Source of the DNA: Merdivicinus sp050943495
GTDB lineage: Bacteria; Bacillota; Clostridia; Oscillospirales; Ruminococcaceae
DNA length: 52,886 nucleotides
Assembly (NCBI GenBank): GCA_050943495.1
Contig: JBMNPH010000015.1
Coordinates: 1-52,886, forward strand
Reading direction: 5' to 3'
This document shows positions 40,627-48,187 of the stretch, one piece after another. A program made the position numbers and the translations under genes. The stretch's first letter is position 1, and every line of letters starts with the position of its first letter. The notes below the pieces were generated by a model. The model was not told where the DNA came from and ran no database searches. It saw only the letters and a program-made list of their open reading frames with translations.

Positions 40627-41628
40627 ATGAATGCAATATATATGTCAGGTTATGGTTCTGACAGAATGACAATCCAAGGGTATTCAGAAGGACAAAGCAT
40701 TCCTTTCTGGCAGGATAGCCCGCTTTCTCCATCTTATTTCATATTTGGAGACGGGTTCCTCTTTACGGCTGAGGAACGCAGCGATGGCGGTGCCGTCTGC
40801 CTCTATCAAAAAGAGACAGACCGCTGGCGTCAGTCCGATCGCCGCGTTATTACAGGAAGCGAATTGTGCCATATTACGTATTCTGACCGACATCATTGTC
40901 TGCTGGGAGCCTGTTATGGAACCGGCGAAGTTTTTTCCCTCTCGGTTGACTTGGATCATGCCCGTTTCGGATCCATGAAGAGTTATCTCCGGCAGGGCAA
41001 ATCCGGCGGAAATGGAATGCCGATCAGCCGTGCGCATTGTGTGGTGCTCAATCAGGAACAGAATTTCGTTTGCTCTGCCAACATCGCGCAGGACAAAATT
41101 TATCTGTACCGTATGGAATCAGATGGCAGATTGTCAGAACACAATGTTTTTTCCCTCCCGGCCAAATGCGGTCCCCGACATATCGCGCTTCGGGAGGATT
41201 TAAACCGCGCCTATGTGGTGACCGAATACAGCAGTGAAATTCTCGTCGTTTCCTATGAATCCTCTCCCTCCGTCCTGCAGCGAGTCGCTATGGTCGAAAA
41301 GGGATTCTCCGGGGAAAGCTTCGGTTCCACTCTCGTATTTTCGCCGGATGGAAAATTTCTCTATGCCGCCAATCGCGGGGAAAATACCATTGTGGCCTTT
41401 TCCGTCAGCCGGACAGGACGGCTGGTGCTGAGCGGACGCTACAGCTGCTGGGGAAATTGGCCCCGTGATTTTTCTCTGATCGGGGAGGATCAAATTGCAA
41501 TTGCCAATCAACGTTCCGGTGAAGTTGTGATTTGTCCGCGCAATCCCCATACCGGTGCAGTGGGGGAACCCGCCTATCGTTTTTCCATCCCGGAGGCGTC
41601 CTGTGTCAAGGAATATCAGGGCGTGTAG
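40627..41628 (+). CDS. Lactonase-family seven-bladed beta-propeller (6-phosphogluconolactonase-like)
   Basis: The 333-residue protein shows the YbhE/Pgl propeller pattern: AHCVVLNQEQNFVCSANIAQ (about 138-157), GPRHIALREDLNRAYVVTEY and GSTLVFSPDGKFLYAANRGE (about 235-254). Family members hydrolyse 6-phosphogluconolactone in the pentose phosphate pathway, though many are uncharacterised. No signal peptide. GAGG lies eight bases before the ATG. Its last 13 bases overlap the end of the convergent pentapeptide gene. Confidence 0.88.
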   Translation: MNAIYMSGYGSDRMTIQGYSEGQSIPFWQDSPLSPSYFIFGDGFLFTAEERSDGGAVCLYQKETDRWRQSDRRVITGSELCHITYSDRHHCLLGACYGTGEVFSLSVDLDHARFGSMKSYLRQGKSGGNGMPISRAHCVVLNQEQNFVCSANIAQDKIYLYRMESDGRLSEHNVFSLPAKCGPRHIALREDLNRAYVVTEYSSEILVVSYESSPSVLQRVAMVEKGFSGESFGSTLVFSPDGKFLYAANRGENTIVAFSVSRTGRLVLSGRYSCWGNWPRDFSLIGEDQIAIANQRSGEVVICPRNPHTGAVGEPAYRFSIPEASCVKEYQGV

Positions 41629-42218
41629 ACAGCCCCCAGCGCTTCTGCAAACAAAATGGACTGTTCCAGATCAATTTTTGCCTTGAACAGATCCATTTCC
41701 AGCAAATTGACCCGCTCAAAATTGCTGCCCCGCAAATCTGCATGCCGGAAACTGGCACCATTCAGATTCGCCCCGGAAAAATTACAGTTCTGCAGCCTTG
41801 CTTTGCTGAAATTGCAGTGGCTCAGATCTGCTTCGGTGAAATTGATGTCCGCCAGTTCCCGCCGTTCAAAATCCAGATCCGCCAGATAGGTGAACGACCA
41901 GTCTCCTCCAAGTATCTGCATTGCGGTGCAGTTGGCATCCTCAAAGGCGGATCCCGTCATTTTGCAGCCGTCAAAGGCCGCCGCAAAGCAATTGGTGAAC
42001 CGAAACCGGCAATTGACAAAGGCGGTCCGTTTGGCTGTGATTCCGTTCATTTCCGCCCCCGAAAAATCGCAGGTTTCAAACCGGCAGTTTTCCAGCACAA
42101 TTCCCGAGAAATCCGCACCGTGAAACCGACAGTTTTCAAATCGTAAGCCAGTCAGCTTTTCCTCTAAAATTTCCGCTTCTGAAAAATCAACGCCGCGGTA
42201 TTCCTTTTCTTCAAACAT
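41616..42218 (-). CDS. Pentapeptide repeat protein
   Basis: The 200-residue protein starts MFEEKEYRGVDFSEAEIL; AGGAGG lies seven bases upstream. Nearly all of it consists of A(D/N)LXX-type pentapeptides (for example CRFHGADFSGIVLENCRFET), giving a right-handed beta-helix, with a break near residue 90-100. Some relatives mimic DNA and protect gyrase, but most have no known function. The start lies inside the end of the Fur gene (8-base overlap), so the pair is translationally coupled and under the same Fur-like control. Confidence 0.92.
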   Translation of the reverse strand: MFEEKEYRGVDFSEAEILEEKLTGLRFENCRFHGADFSGIVLENCRFETCDFSGAEMNGITAKRTAFVNCRFRFTNCFAAAFDGCKMTGSAFEDANCTAMQILGGDWSFTYLADLDFERRELADINFTEADLSHCNFSKARLQNCNFSGANLNGASFRHADLRGSNFERVNLLEMDLFKAKIDLEQSILFAEALGAVYTP

Positions 42219-42651
42219 GGCACTCCTCCTGCTTTTTCCGGCATTCCGGGCATAGCCCGTAAATTTCAAAGGAATGCCCCGTTACAGTAAAATCATATTC
42301 CGCCTCTACCGTCTGCAGAAATTGCATGGCAGGGCATTTTTGCAGCAGTATGATCTTGCCGCATCCCACGCACAGCAGCTGGTGTCGATGCCCATCCGCT
42401 GCATAATAGTAGGACTGACGGCCGTGGATTGCAGTTTTGGCCAATATGCCGCTTTCTGTCAGCGCAGTCAGCGTGCGGTAGACCGTCGCCAGCCCGAAAT
42501 CTTCTCCCTTTGCCTTCAGCGCAAAATGGATCTGTTCGGCTGTCAGGTGAATGTCGCCTTCCAGCAGCAGCGCCAGAATATTCTGCCGCTGACGGGTACA
42601 TTTTAACCCGGATTTTTTCAGCAATTCATTGATGGCGGTTTGATTCATCAT
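42211..42651 (-). CDS. Fur family transcriptional regulator
   Basis: The 146-residue protein has the Fur winged helix (CTRQRQNILALLLEGDIHLT, then DFGLATVYRTLTALTESGIL, about 50-69) and a C-terminal dimer domain with His-rich GHRHQLLC (about 87-94). Two CxxC pairs, CVGC (about 94-97) and CPEC (about 134-137), form the structural zinc site. It could be Fur, Zur or PerR; the downstream gene product and the Fur-like box upstream favour a metal role, and the exact metal is not determinable. It lies 40 bases after the exporter gene. Confidence 0.93.
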   Translation of the reverse strand: MMNQTAINELLKKSGLKCTRQRQNILALLLEGDIHLTAEQIHFALKAKGEDFGLATVYRTLTALTESGILAKTAIHGRQSYYYAADGHRHQLLCVGCGKIILLQKCPAMQFLQTVEAEYDFTVTGHSFEIYGLCPECRKKQEECHV

Positions 42652-42690
42652 TTCCTCCCGGCAGCCGATCCTGCCTAATTTCCAATGTGT

Positions 42691-43587
42691 TTACGCGCCG
42701 GTCAGCACGGTGAGAAGAATCCCAGCCGCCGCCGCGCAGCAATAGGTCCATCCGACAATCCGAAGCCCTTTGCGCAGGCTGCCGCATTCCCGGAACAATA
42801 CCAGATATCCCACTCCTGCACCGGTGGCAAGTCCTGCAACTGCCGCCCCGAATCCGATGTGTCCGCCGATAAATAGCTGCGTCAGCAGAACCGATACCGC
42901 GCATCCCGGAATCAATCCGATGAGCGCCGTCAGCAGAGGCTGCAGCGGACTTCCATTCAGCAGCAGGGCATGCAGCCGGTCTTCTCCGATCAGGTGAAAG
43001 GCCAATTCGATCACAAAGGTTGTTACAATCAGAAACAATGTGACCTGCAGGGTTCGGAGTAGGGCGTGCCAGATAAGATTTCCCAACGGCGACCGGAAGG
43101 GATCTTTTTCGGTGTGGCAGCAGTCCGTTTTGGTATGGGTATGAGTGTGGGCAGCCGGAACTGCGGTAACCGTTTCCTTCCGAAAAACCGTCGCATCCAG
43201 CAGATAACCCGCTGCCACAGCCAGCACCAGCTTGATCCCGATCAGCGCCGCGATCTGCTGCCATCCGCTCAAGTTCGCCAGCATCACCGGAATCGCTTCA
43301 TCCGATGTCGACAGAAATACCGCGATGAGGGTGCCGCCTGTCAGAAATCCGCGGCTGTAAAGCGATGCGGCTGCCGCCGAAAATCCGCACTGCGGAATAC
43401 ATCCCGCTGCAGCACCGGCTGCGGGACCGATTCCCCGAAGCCGTGCAATGGTATGCTGCCACCGTTCCATCCGGCTTTCCAGAAATTCCATCAGCAGGTA
43501 TACCAGAAACAAGATTGGGATGGTCAGCAGGATATGTTCCAGACTATGTGAGAGGGCATGAAGTACCGCGTGCGAAAGCTGTTCCAT
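42691..43587 (-). CDS. Putative heavy-metal exporter (10-TM permease, PF11449-like, ArsP_2 type)
   Basis: The 298-residue membrane protein has an N-terminal half (FLVYLLMEFLESRMERW, GAAAGCIPQCGFSAAAASLY) and a C-terminal half (LIPGCAVSVLLTQLFIGGHI) that share the inverted PxCxxS/G motif. A cytoplasmic loop between them is rich in metal ligands (HTHTHTKTDCCH, about 147-158). Annotated relatives are called putative manganese or arsenic transporters. It is the first gene of the operon with Fur and the pentapeptide protein, behind a promoter with a Fur-like box, so export of a divalent metal is the likely role. Confidence 0.85.
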   Translation of the reverse strand: MEQLSHAVLHALSHSLEHILLTIPILFLVYLLMEFLESRMERWQHTIARLRGIGPAAGAAAGCIPQCGFSAAAASLYSRGFLTGGTLIAVFLSTSDEAIPVMLANLSGWQQIAALIGIKLVLAVAAGYLLDATVFRKETVTAVPAAHTHTHTKTDCCHTEKDPFRSPLGNLIWHALLRTLQVTLFLIVTTFVIELAFHLIGEDRLHALLLNGSPLQPLLTALIGLIPGCAVSVLLTQLFIGGHIGFGAAVAGLATGAGVGYLVLFRECGSLRKGLRIVGWTYCCAAAAGILLTVLTGA

Positions 43588-43598
43588 AAAAACTCCTT

Positions 43599-43619
43599 AA
43601 ATGAGAATGATTTTCATTT
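43599..43619. promoter_or_regulatory. Fur-family box
   Basis: Core TGAGAAT-G-ATTTTCA matches the 7-1-7 Fur consensus TGATAATNATTATCA at 13 of 15 positions and extends to AAAT/ATTT flanks. It lies just downstream of the -10 box, covering the transcription start of the exporter operon. Confidence 0.8.
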
Positions 43620-43622
43620 ACG

Positions 43623-43651
43623 ATTATAAACGCATTTTTCTTTCTTGTCAA
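43623..43651 (-). promoter_or_regulatory. Promoter of the exporter-fur-pentapeptide operon
   Basis: Minus strand TTGACA (43646-43651), 17-base spacer, TATAAT (43623-43628): full consensus, with the Fur-like box immediately downstream. Confidence 0.88.
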
Positions 43652-43719
43652 GCGCAAAATTCACAAATCAGTCACAACATTATGCTATACTGATTCCAGA
43701 GAAAAGGGGAGTGAGACGG

Positions 43720-44394
43720 ATGTATCACATTTTGGTTGTCGACGATGAAGAACAGATCCGCATGATTATCAAAAAGTATGCGGCTTTTGAAGGGTATCAG
43801 GTCTCGGAGGCCGTGGATGGAATGGCCGCCGTGGAAATCTGTAGAAAACAGCAGTTTGATCTCGTCATTATGGACGTTATGATGCCGGAACTCGATGGCT
43901 TTTCGGCCTGCCGTGAGATTCGGAAATTTTCCAATGTTCCGGTTTTAATGCTTTCGGCGCGCGGAGAAGAGTATGACCGCATTCATGGCTTCGAAATTGG
44001 AATCGATGATTATGTCGTGAAACCTTTTTCGCCCAAGGAACTGATGATGCGCATTCAGGCAATTCTGAAACGCAGCAGCACCGTTCCCAAGGAAAACGGT
44101 AAGGAAATCTACCAATTTGAGGGACTGACGGTCGACTTTACCGGACGGATTGTCACCATTGATGGGGAGAAAGCCGATCTTTCTCCAAAGGAATATGATT
44201 TGTTGTTCTATCTTGTCCGCAACCGCAATATTGCCCTTTCCCGCGAAAATTTGATTACCAATGTCTGGGGATATGATTTTTATGGGGATGACCGAACCCT
44301 GGATACTCATATCAAACTCCTGCGCAAGAGCCTGGGCCCGTACAGCAAATGTATCGTCACCTTGAGAGGGGTGGGCTATCGTTTTGAAGCTTAA
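43720..44394 (+). CDS. OmpR/PhoB-family response regulator
   Basis: The 224-residue protein begins MYHILVVDDEEQIR, with GGAG upstream of the ATG; the longer frame has no start signal. Receiver residues: Asp8-Asp9, phospho-acceptor Asp52 (LVIMDVMMPE), Ser/Thr in LMLSAR and Lys in VVKPFSP. The winged-helix output domain (about 128-224) includes LSPKEYDLLFYLVRNRNIAL and VWGYDFYGDDRTLDTHIKLL. A TATACT -10 box lies at 43686-43691 without a clear -35. It is coupled to the kinase gene, which begins inside its last codons. Confidence 0.95.
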   Translation: MYHILVVDDEEQIRMIIKKYAAFEGYQVSEAVDGMAAVEICRKQQFDLVIMDVMMPELDGFSACREIRKFSNVPVLMLSARGEEYDRIHGFEIGIDDYVVKPFSPKELMMRIQAILKRSSTVPKENGKEIYQFEGLTVDFTGRIVTIDGEKADLSPKEYDLLFYLVRNRNIALSRENLITNVWGYDFYGDDRTLDTHIKLLRKSLGPYSKCIVTLRGVGYRFEA

Positions 44395-45853
44395 ATTCCG
44401 TGATACTCCCATCAAATGGAAGCTGCTTGCCGCTTTTGCGGGTTTTACGCTGGGAATGCTCGCGCTTCTATGGACATTCCAGGTCCTCTTCCTCGACCAG
44501 TTCTACAAGGGAATCAAGACCCGTGAACTGAATTCTACCGCCGATACTCTCGTCAAAAATGTGAACAGCTCGAATCTGGAGGATTTGGCGGATTCCCTGG
44601 CTGCCAGTAATGAGATGTGCATTCTGCTGCTTGACACCAGCCGAAATGTTCTGGTATCCGTGGATATTCTGCCGGATTGCCGCATTCATCCCATTGATTC
44701 GCTGGAATTGTTGCGGCTTTATTCGCTGGCACTGGAAAACGGCGGCCGTTATATGGAAAAGAATGTGAATCAGCATCAAATGATTATCGCTGGTCCATCG
44801 TTTCAGGTTTTCCGGCCTCGTACCGATGAAAAGGAGAGCCTCATTCTGGTACGCATTATTCAGACTCCAGGCCAGTCAGATAAAATTCTTCTGCTCAATT
44901 CGATGATTTCTCCAGTTGACGCTACCGTGCGCACCCTGGAAATTCAATTGATTTTTGTGACGCTTATCATGATCGGGGTTTCTTTCGTACTGTCGATTAT
45001 TCTGTCCCGCCGCCTTTCTCAGCCGATCATCCGCGTCAATGAATCCGCCAAGGAGTTTGCCAAAGGAAATTATGATGTCAATTTTGACGGGAAGGGCTAT
45101 CGTGAAATTTCCGAATTGAACGATACCCTCAATTATACCGCGCACGAACTTTCCAAGGCAGAGGGCCTGCGGAAGGAATTGTTGGCGAATATTTCCCATG
45201 ATCTGCGTACGCCTCTCACCATGATTACCGGATACAGCGAAATGATGCGCGACATCCCCGGTGAAAATACCCCGGAAAATGTTCAGATTATCATTGATGA
45301 AGCATCCAGGCTCACACGCCTTGTGAACGATCTGCTTGATTTATCCAAACTTCAGGCGGGGGTGCAGGAGTTGACCGTTATCCGGCTGAATCTCAGCGAT
45401 TTGATGGAGGGCATTCTGCTGCGCTATACCAAACTCACCGAGCAGGACGGCTATCAGATCGAACCCGATATTGCGCCTGATATTTGGGTTGATGCGGATG
45501 AGAGCAAGCTTTCTCAGGTTATTTATAATTTAATCAACAATGCGATCAACTACACAGGCAGCGATAAACGTATTTTCGTGAAGTTGATGCATCGCGATGA
45601 TGGCTGGGTCCGCGTCGAAATCACGGATACCGGTATCGGAATCCCGCCTGAACAGCTCGATGCGGTCTGGCAACGGTATTATAAAATTGATCGCAGTCAC
45701 AAACGAGCTGCGGTCGGATCCGGTTTAGGGTTATCCATTGTCAAGAATGTCCTCGAATTGCATCAAGCCAAATTCGGCGTTGACAGCATCGTAGGAAAGG
45801 GCAGCACATTTTGGTTTGAGCTTCCTGAATCCACGAACGATCTGAAAGAGTAG
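44384..45853 (+). CDS. Sensor histidine kinase
   Basis: The 489-residue kinase starts at TTG (MKLKFRDTPIKWKLLA), overlapping the regulator gene by 11 bases; GGTGGG lies eight bases upstream. Helix 1 (about 13-35) and helix 2 (about 187-208) flank a 150-residue extracellular sensor. HAMP follows (about 209-260), then the HisKA box LANISHDLRTPLTM with His272, and the HATPase domain with N box IYNLINNAINYT, G1 DTGIGIPPEQ and G2 GSGLGLSIVKNV. Signal unknown; VanS/PhoR-like architecture. Confidence 0.95.
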   Translation: MKLKFRDTPIKWKLLAAFAGFTLGMLALLWTFQVLFLDQFYKGIKTRELNSTADTLVKNVNSSNLEDLADSLAASNEMCILLLDTSRNVLVSVDILPDCRIHPIDSLELLRLYSLALENGGRYMEKNVNQHQMIIAGPSFQVFRPRTDEKESLILVRIIQTPGQSDKILLLNSMISPVDATVRTLEIQLIFVTLIMIGVSFVLSIILSRRLSQPIIRVNESAKEFAKGNYDVNFDGKGYREISELNDTLNYTAHELSKAEGLRKELLANISHDLRTPLTMITGYSEMMRDIPGENTPENVQIIIDEASRLTRLVNDLLDLSKLQAGVQELTVIRLNLSDLMEGILLRYTKLTEQDGYQIEPDIAPDIWVDADESKLSQVIYNLINNAINYTGSDKRIFVKLMHRDDGWVRVEITDTGIGIPPEQLDAVWQRYYKIDRSHKRAAVGSGLGLSIVKNVLELHQAKFGVDSIVGKGSTFWFELPESTNDLKE

Positions 45854-45858
45854 AAAGG

Positions 45859-45892
45859 ATCCGCTGTTTTCAAAAAACAGCGGATTTTTTTT
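45859..45892 (+). terminator. Terminator of the two-component operon
   Basis: ATCCGCTGTTTT (45859-45870) pairs with AAAACAGCGGAT (45874-45885), a 12-bp stem with a three-base loop and eight T residues. Confidence 0.95.
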
Positions 45893-45912
45893 CATAAATT
45901 GGAAATTAGGGG

Positions 45913-45941
45913 TTGACAAAAGGCTTTGTCTATGATAAAAT
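45913..45941 (+). promoter_or_regulatory. tRNA-Ser promoter
   Basis: TTGACA (45913-45918), 17-base spacer, TAAAAT (45936-45941), 30 bases before the first tRNA. Confidence 0.8.
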
Positions 45942-45970
45942 ATAAATCGTTCCGTGTGACACGGTTGCAC

Positions 45971-46059
45971 GGAGAGATGTCCGAGCGGTTTAAGGAGCTG
46001 GTCTTGAAAACCAGTGATCCCTCACGGGACCGTGGGTTCGAATCCCACTCTCTCCGCCA
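45971..46059 (+). tRNA. tRNA-Ser (anticodon UGA)
   Basis: Acceptor arms GGAGAGA and TCTCTCC pair, followed by G and an encoded CCA. Anticodon TGA at 46005-46007 in loop CTTGAAA. A long variable arm and GGTTCGAATCC T-arm confirm a class II serine tRNA. Confidence 0.97.
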
Positions 46060-46091
46060 CAATTTTATATACCTTGACAGGTCGTTTCCAT

Positions 46092-46185
46092 GGAGTTGTA
46101 CTCAAGTTGGTGACGAGGCGCCCCTGCTAAGGGCGTAGGTCGGCTAATCCCCGGCGCGAGGGTTCGAGTCCCTCCAACTCCGCCA
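46092..46185 (+). tRNA. tRNA-Ser (anticodon GCU)
   Basis: Acceptor arms GGAGTTG and CAACTCC pair, with discriminator G and encoded CCA. Anticodon GCT at 46126-46128 in loop CTGCTAA. It has a long class II variable arm. It lies 32 bases after the first tRNA and shares its promoter. Confidence 0.97.
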
Positions 46186-46186
46186 A

Positions 46187-46240
46187 AACTGCACATCTAT
46201 TTTGATACCACGGTGTATCGAAAGGGTGTGCAGTTTTTTT
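46187..46240 (+). terminator. tRNA operon terminator; left copy of an inverted 45-nt repeat
   Basis: AACTGCACA (46187-46195) pairs with TGTGCAGTT (46227-46235), with an inner GATAC/GTATC stem, then seven T residues. The same sequence (46189-46233) recurs in inverted orientation at 52239-52282 with about 87 percent identity. Confidence 0.85.
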
Positions 46241-46261
46241 GCGTTTGATATGCTGCATGAA

Positions 46262-46307
46262 AAACCACCTCCCCAGGCCCTTGCGGATTTCCTGAAAAAG
46301 GTGGTTT
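46262..46307 (+). terminator. Additional hairpin downstream of the tRNAs
   Basis: AAACCACCT (46262-46270) pairs perfectly with AGGTGGTTT (46299-46307) around a 28-base loop. Confidence 0.4.
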
Positions 46308-46318
46308 AAAGTTTGTTT

Positions 46319-46355
46319 CCCGCTTTGGTGCGCCAACACCAGAGTGGGAGTTTTT
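46319..46355 (+). terminator. Second terminator-like hairpin downstream of the tRNAs
   Basis: CCCGCTTTGGTG (46319-46330) pairs with CACCAGAGTGGG (46337-46348) through 12 pairs, two of them G-U, followed by AGTTTTTATT on the plus strand. Confidence 0.6.
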
Positions 46356-46366
46356 ATTGAAATTTT

Positions 46367-46741
46367 TTACAGTACATAGTCGCTGATCAGTTTGCAGAGA
46401 ATAGAGATATCAACACCACCGGCGAATTCAAAGCGAACTTTTCCAGCACCGCTGAACCATAAATCAAGTTCAGCGTCCATATCCAGAACCCCCGCAGTTT
46501 CGACTGAAAAAACTTGCACTTTACTGTATGGAAGCGATGTAAAATCTTTCTTTTTTCCGGTCATTCCCTGAATATTGATGGCAATAATACGTTTCTGGGT
46601 GAATACAACACCGTCACGAATGGATTGAAAAGCATAAAGAATCGATTCGCCATCCTTCAGAAATGGGCTCACCATATTCGAAAAATTCGAGACAGGAACA
46701 CTTTTCATTTTCAGAAACGCTGCATTGTTAAAATCAATCAT
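46367..46741 (-). CDS. PH-domain (bPH) protein, 124 aa
   Basis: The protein begins MIDFNNAAFLKMKSVPVSNF with GGAG about eight bases upstream. The core (FLKDGESILYAFQSIRDGVV, FTQKRIIAINIQGMTGKKKD, SLPYSKVQVFSVETAGVLDM) matches the bacterial pleckstrin-homology-like fold YvbH/PF08000, ending with the C-terminal helix ILCKLISDYVL. No catalytic residues are expected, and function is unknown. It is the last of three minus-strand genes that carry the same conserved leader just upstream of their starts. Confidence 0.82.
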   Translation of the reverse strand: MIDFNNAAFLKMKSVPVSNFSNMVSPFLKDGESILYAFQSIRDGVVFTQKRIIAINIQGMTGKKKDFTSLPYSKVQVFSVETAGVLDMDAELDLWFSGAGKVRFEFAGGVDISILCKLISDYVL

Positions 46742-46762
46742 ACTACACACTCCTATAAAATA

Positions 46763-46786
46763 TATGTATTTCGCTCTCCGGCGGTA
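46763..46786 (-). repeat. Shared leader motif, copy 1 (before the PH-domain gene)
   Basis: Minus-strand core ACCGCCGGAGAGCGAAATAC ends 22 bases before the start codon. It matches the copies at 47481-47506 and 48109-48133 (consensus ACCGCyGGAkrGCkrAATA). Confidence 0.6.
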
Positions 46787-46795
46787 TTAACAGTT

Positions 46796-47464
46796 TTATT
46801 CTTCTCCCAATTCGCTGGAATGGGATTCGTCAATTACATTTCCATCGGCATCCACAAATTTTACCACAATATCGTCTGGCTGTGTACCGTTAAAAGCGTG
46901 ATAAACTCCGCTTATCATATAGAATCCCAGAACAGACATACCTTCTGCAAATCCGATTTCAGAAGAAGATATTTGAACCGTAAATTCTGTATAGTCATCA
47001 TTGGAAGTAATGTTCTGGAATGTTGGAAATGTTTCGGGATCAATCATTTCACTCAAGGATTGATCCAAACTGGACTTCATTTCCTCCATCATTTTTTGAT
47101 GTTGGTCTTTCGTCATCACATAAGTGACGGAACCATCTTCATTCAGCACCGCCGATTGGAAACCGGCTTCTTCAACTTCCTGATCCAGATCAGCCTGTGT
47201 CATTCCTTCCTCAACAAAATCAGCGGGAATTGTAATCTCTACATCAAATAACTTTTGGTCTACGTTCAATCCGCTCAACTCATCCAATGAATGAGTTTCT
47301 TCAGAGGAAGTGTCTGTTTCCGATGAATCTTCTGATGTGGAAACAGTGGATGAAACTGAATTTGAAACCTCAGAAGTTTCAACACTAGAATTGTTTTTTT
47401 CTCCACAGGAAGTAAAACAAGATACGATTAGTATGCTCAGAATGATCGATAACATTTTTTTCAT
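46796..47464 (-). CDS. Lipoprotein with Ser/Thr-rich tether, 222 aa
   Basis: A signal peptide ends in FTSC with lipidated Cys20. Residues 24-57 are a Ser/Thr/Glu-rich spacer. The folded part (about 62-222: LNVDQKLFDVEITIPADFVE, AVLNEDGSVTYVMTKDQHQK, EIGFAEGMSVLGFYMISGVY) is predicted alpha/beta, exposed outside the membrane. I cannot name a family with confidence. It is the middle gene of three carrying the shared leader. GAGG lies upstream of the ATG. Confidence 0.78.
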   Translation of the reverse strand: MKKMLSIILSILIVSCFTSCGEKNNSSVETSEVSNSVSSTVSTSEDSSETDTSSEETHSLDELSGLNVDQKLFDVEITIPADFVEEGMTQADLDQEVEEAGFQSAVLNEDGSVTYVMTKDQHQKMMEEMKSSLDQSLSEMIDPETFPTFQNITSNDDYTEFTVQISSSEIGFAEGMSVLGFYMISGVYHAFNGTQPDDIVVKFVDADGNVIDESHSSELGEE

Positions 47465-47480
47465 GTCGTTTACCTCAATT

Positions 47481-47506
47481 GTATTTATTCAGCTATCCAG
47501 CGGTAG
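47481..47506 (-). repeat. Shared leader motif, copy 2 (before the 222-aa lipoprotein gene)
   Basis: Minus-strand core CTACCGCTGGATAGCTGAAT ends 17 bases before the start. Upstream it also shares AATTTTGTCC with copy 3. The C-to-T and G-to-A changes relative to copy 3 keep a stem base pair. Confidence 0.6.
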
Positions 47507-47566
47507 AGGACAAAATTTTTGCATCATAGCACAAGAAACTTATTTGGCGCAAAATGTAATAAAAGA

Positions 47567-48088
47567 TTATTTGCCATATCGAGATAGCCATTGCTTTTGT
47601 TGACTCCTGACAACTAAAAAATAAATTAGATTTCCAACTCCACAGGTAAAGAAAAAAAGAACCAAATGAAGTAAAACACTGTTTCTGGGATATGGCGGGA
47701 TGTAAGCACGTCCATTATTCCAGCCGGAAGAACTGGACGAACTAGAAGAACTAGAGGAACTGGATGCGCCGCCACCAGCATTCATAAATACCATAGGAGT
47801 TGCTTGTGTCTGTGATTGCTGATTTTTTATTTGATCGATTTCTTTGTCCTTGGAAGCAAACAGTTCATTAACACAACTTTTGCAGTACATTTTATTTTGG
47901 ATAGTCGTTGCGCATTCAGAACAAATAAATTTTCCGCAGCCTACGCAAGCACCAACGGCATTGTGATCTGGATGAACATAGCAATTTATTGACGCAACAG
48001 GTTGTGGCGTTGGATTCTCTGCTGTATTATACCCGCACTCTGGGCAAAATTTGCTTTCAAATTCAGTTCCGCATTTTGGACATTTCAT
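47567..48088 (-). CDS. Zinc-ribbon and B-box-like membrane protein, 173 aa
   Basis: The protein begins MKCPKCGTEFESKFCPECGY, a four-Cys zinc ribbon. A second metal-binding module follows (CYVHPDHNAVGACVGCGKFI then CSECA and YCKSC, about 37-80). A run of 13 consecutive Ser (about 116-128, encoded by varied Ser codons) precedes a hydrophobic segment VLLHLVLFFFTCGVGNLIYF (about 146-165). It is probably a membrane-anchored protein with cytoplasmic zinc modules. The start has GGAG nine bases upstream; the frame further upstream covers the leader motif and is not used. Confidence 0.82.
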   Translation of the reverse strand: MKCPKCGTEFESKFCPECGYNTAENPTPQPVASINCYVHPDHNAVGACVGCGKFICSECATTIQNKMYCKSCVNELFASKDKEIDQIKNQQSQTQATPMVFMNAGGGASSSSSSSSSSSSSGWNNGRAYIPPYPRNSVLLHLVLFFFTCGVGNLIYFLVVRSQQKQWLSRYGK

Positions 48089-48108
48089 GATTGACAACTC
48101 CTGTAATC

Positions 48109-48133
48109 TATGTATTCCGCCCTCCGGCGGTTG
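48109..48133 (-). repeat. Shared leader motif, copy 3 (before the zinc-ribbon gene)
   Basis: Minus-strand core AACCGCCGGAGGGCGGAATA ends 21 bases before the start. CCGCC and GGCGG can pair around a GGAG loop, giving the best hairpin of the three copies. Confidence 0.6.
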
Positions 48134-48141
48134 GGGACAAA

Positions 48142-48185
48142 ATTCCAAAAGCGTTCCAAAAACATTCCAAAAACATTCCAAAAAC
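48142..48185. repeat. Four tandem 11-bp repeats
   Basis: Units ATTCCAAAAGC, GTTCCAAAAAC, ATTCCAAAAAC, ATTCCAAAAAC (48142-48152, -48163, -48174, -48185). One unit per helical turn, lying directly before the SOS promoter and upstream of the zinc-ribbon gene on the other strand. A candidate operator array. Confidence 0.8.
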
Positions 48186-48187
48186 GC

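Noticed and set aside
42626..43264. Minus-strand frame of 212 codons inside the metal exporter gene
   Set aside because: Same strand but different frame within a membrane protein gene; Arg/Ala/Gly-rich low-information translation and no start signal.
45913..46240. rRNA operon or other structured RNA around the tRNAs
   Set aside because: Only two tRNA-Ser genes and terminator hairpins are visible; no rRNA sequence was recognised.
48142..48185. Considered as a CRISPR array
   Set aside because: Units are 11 bp with no spacers and no cas genes nearby; these are simple tandem repeats.
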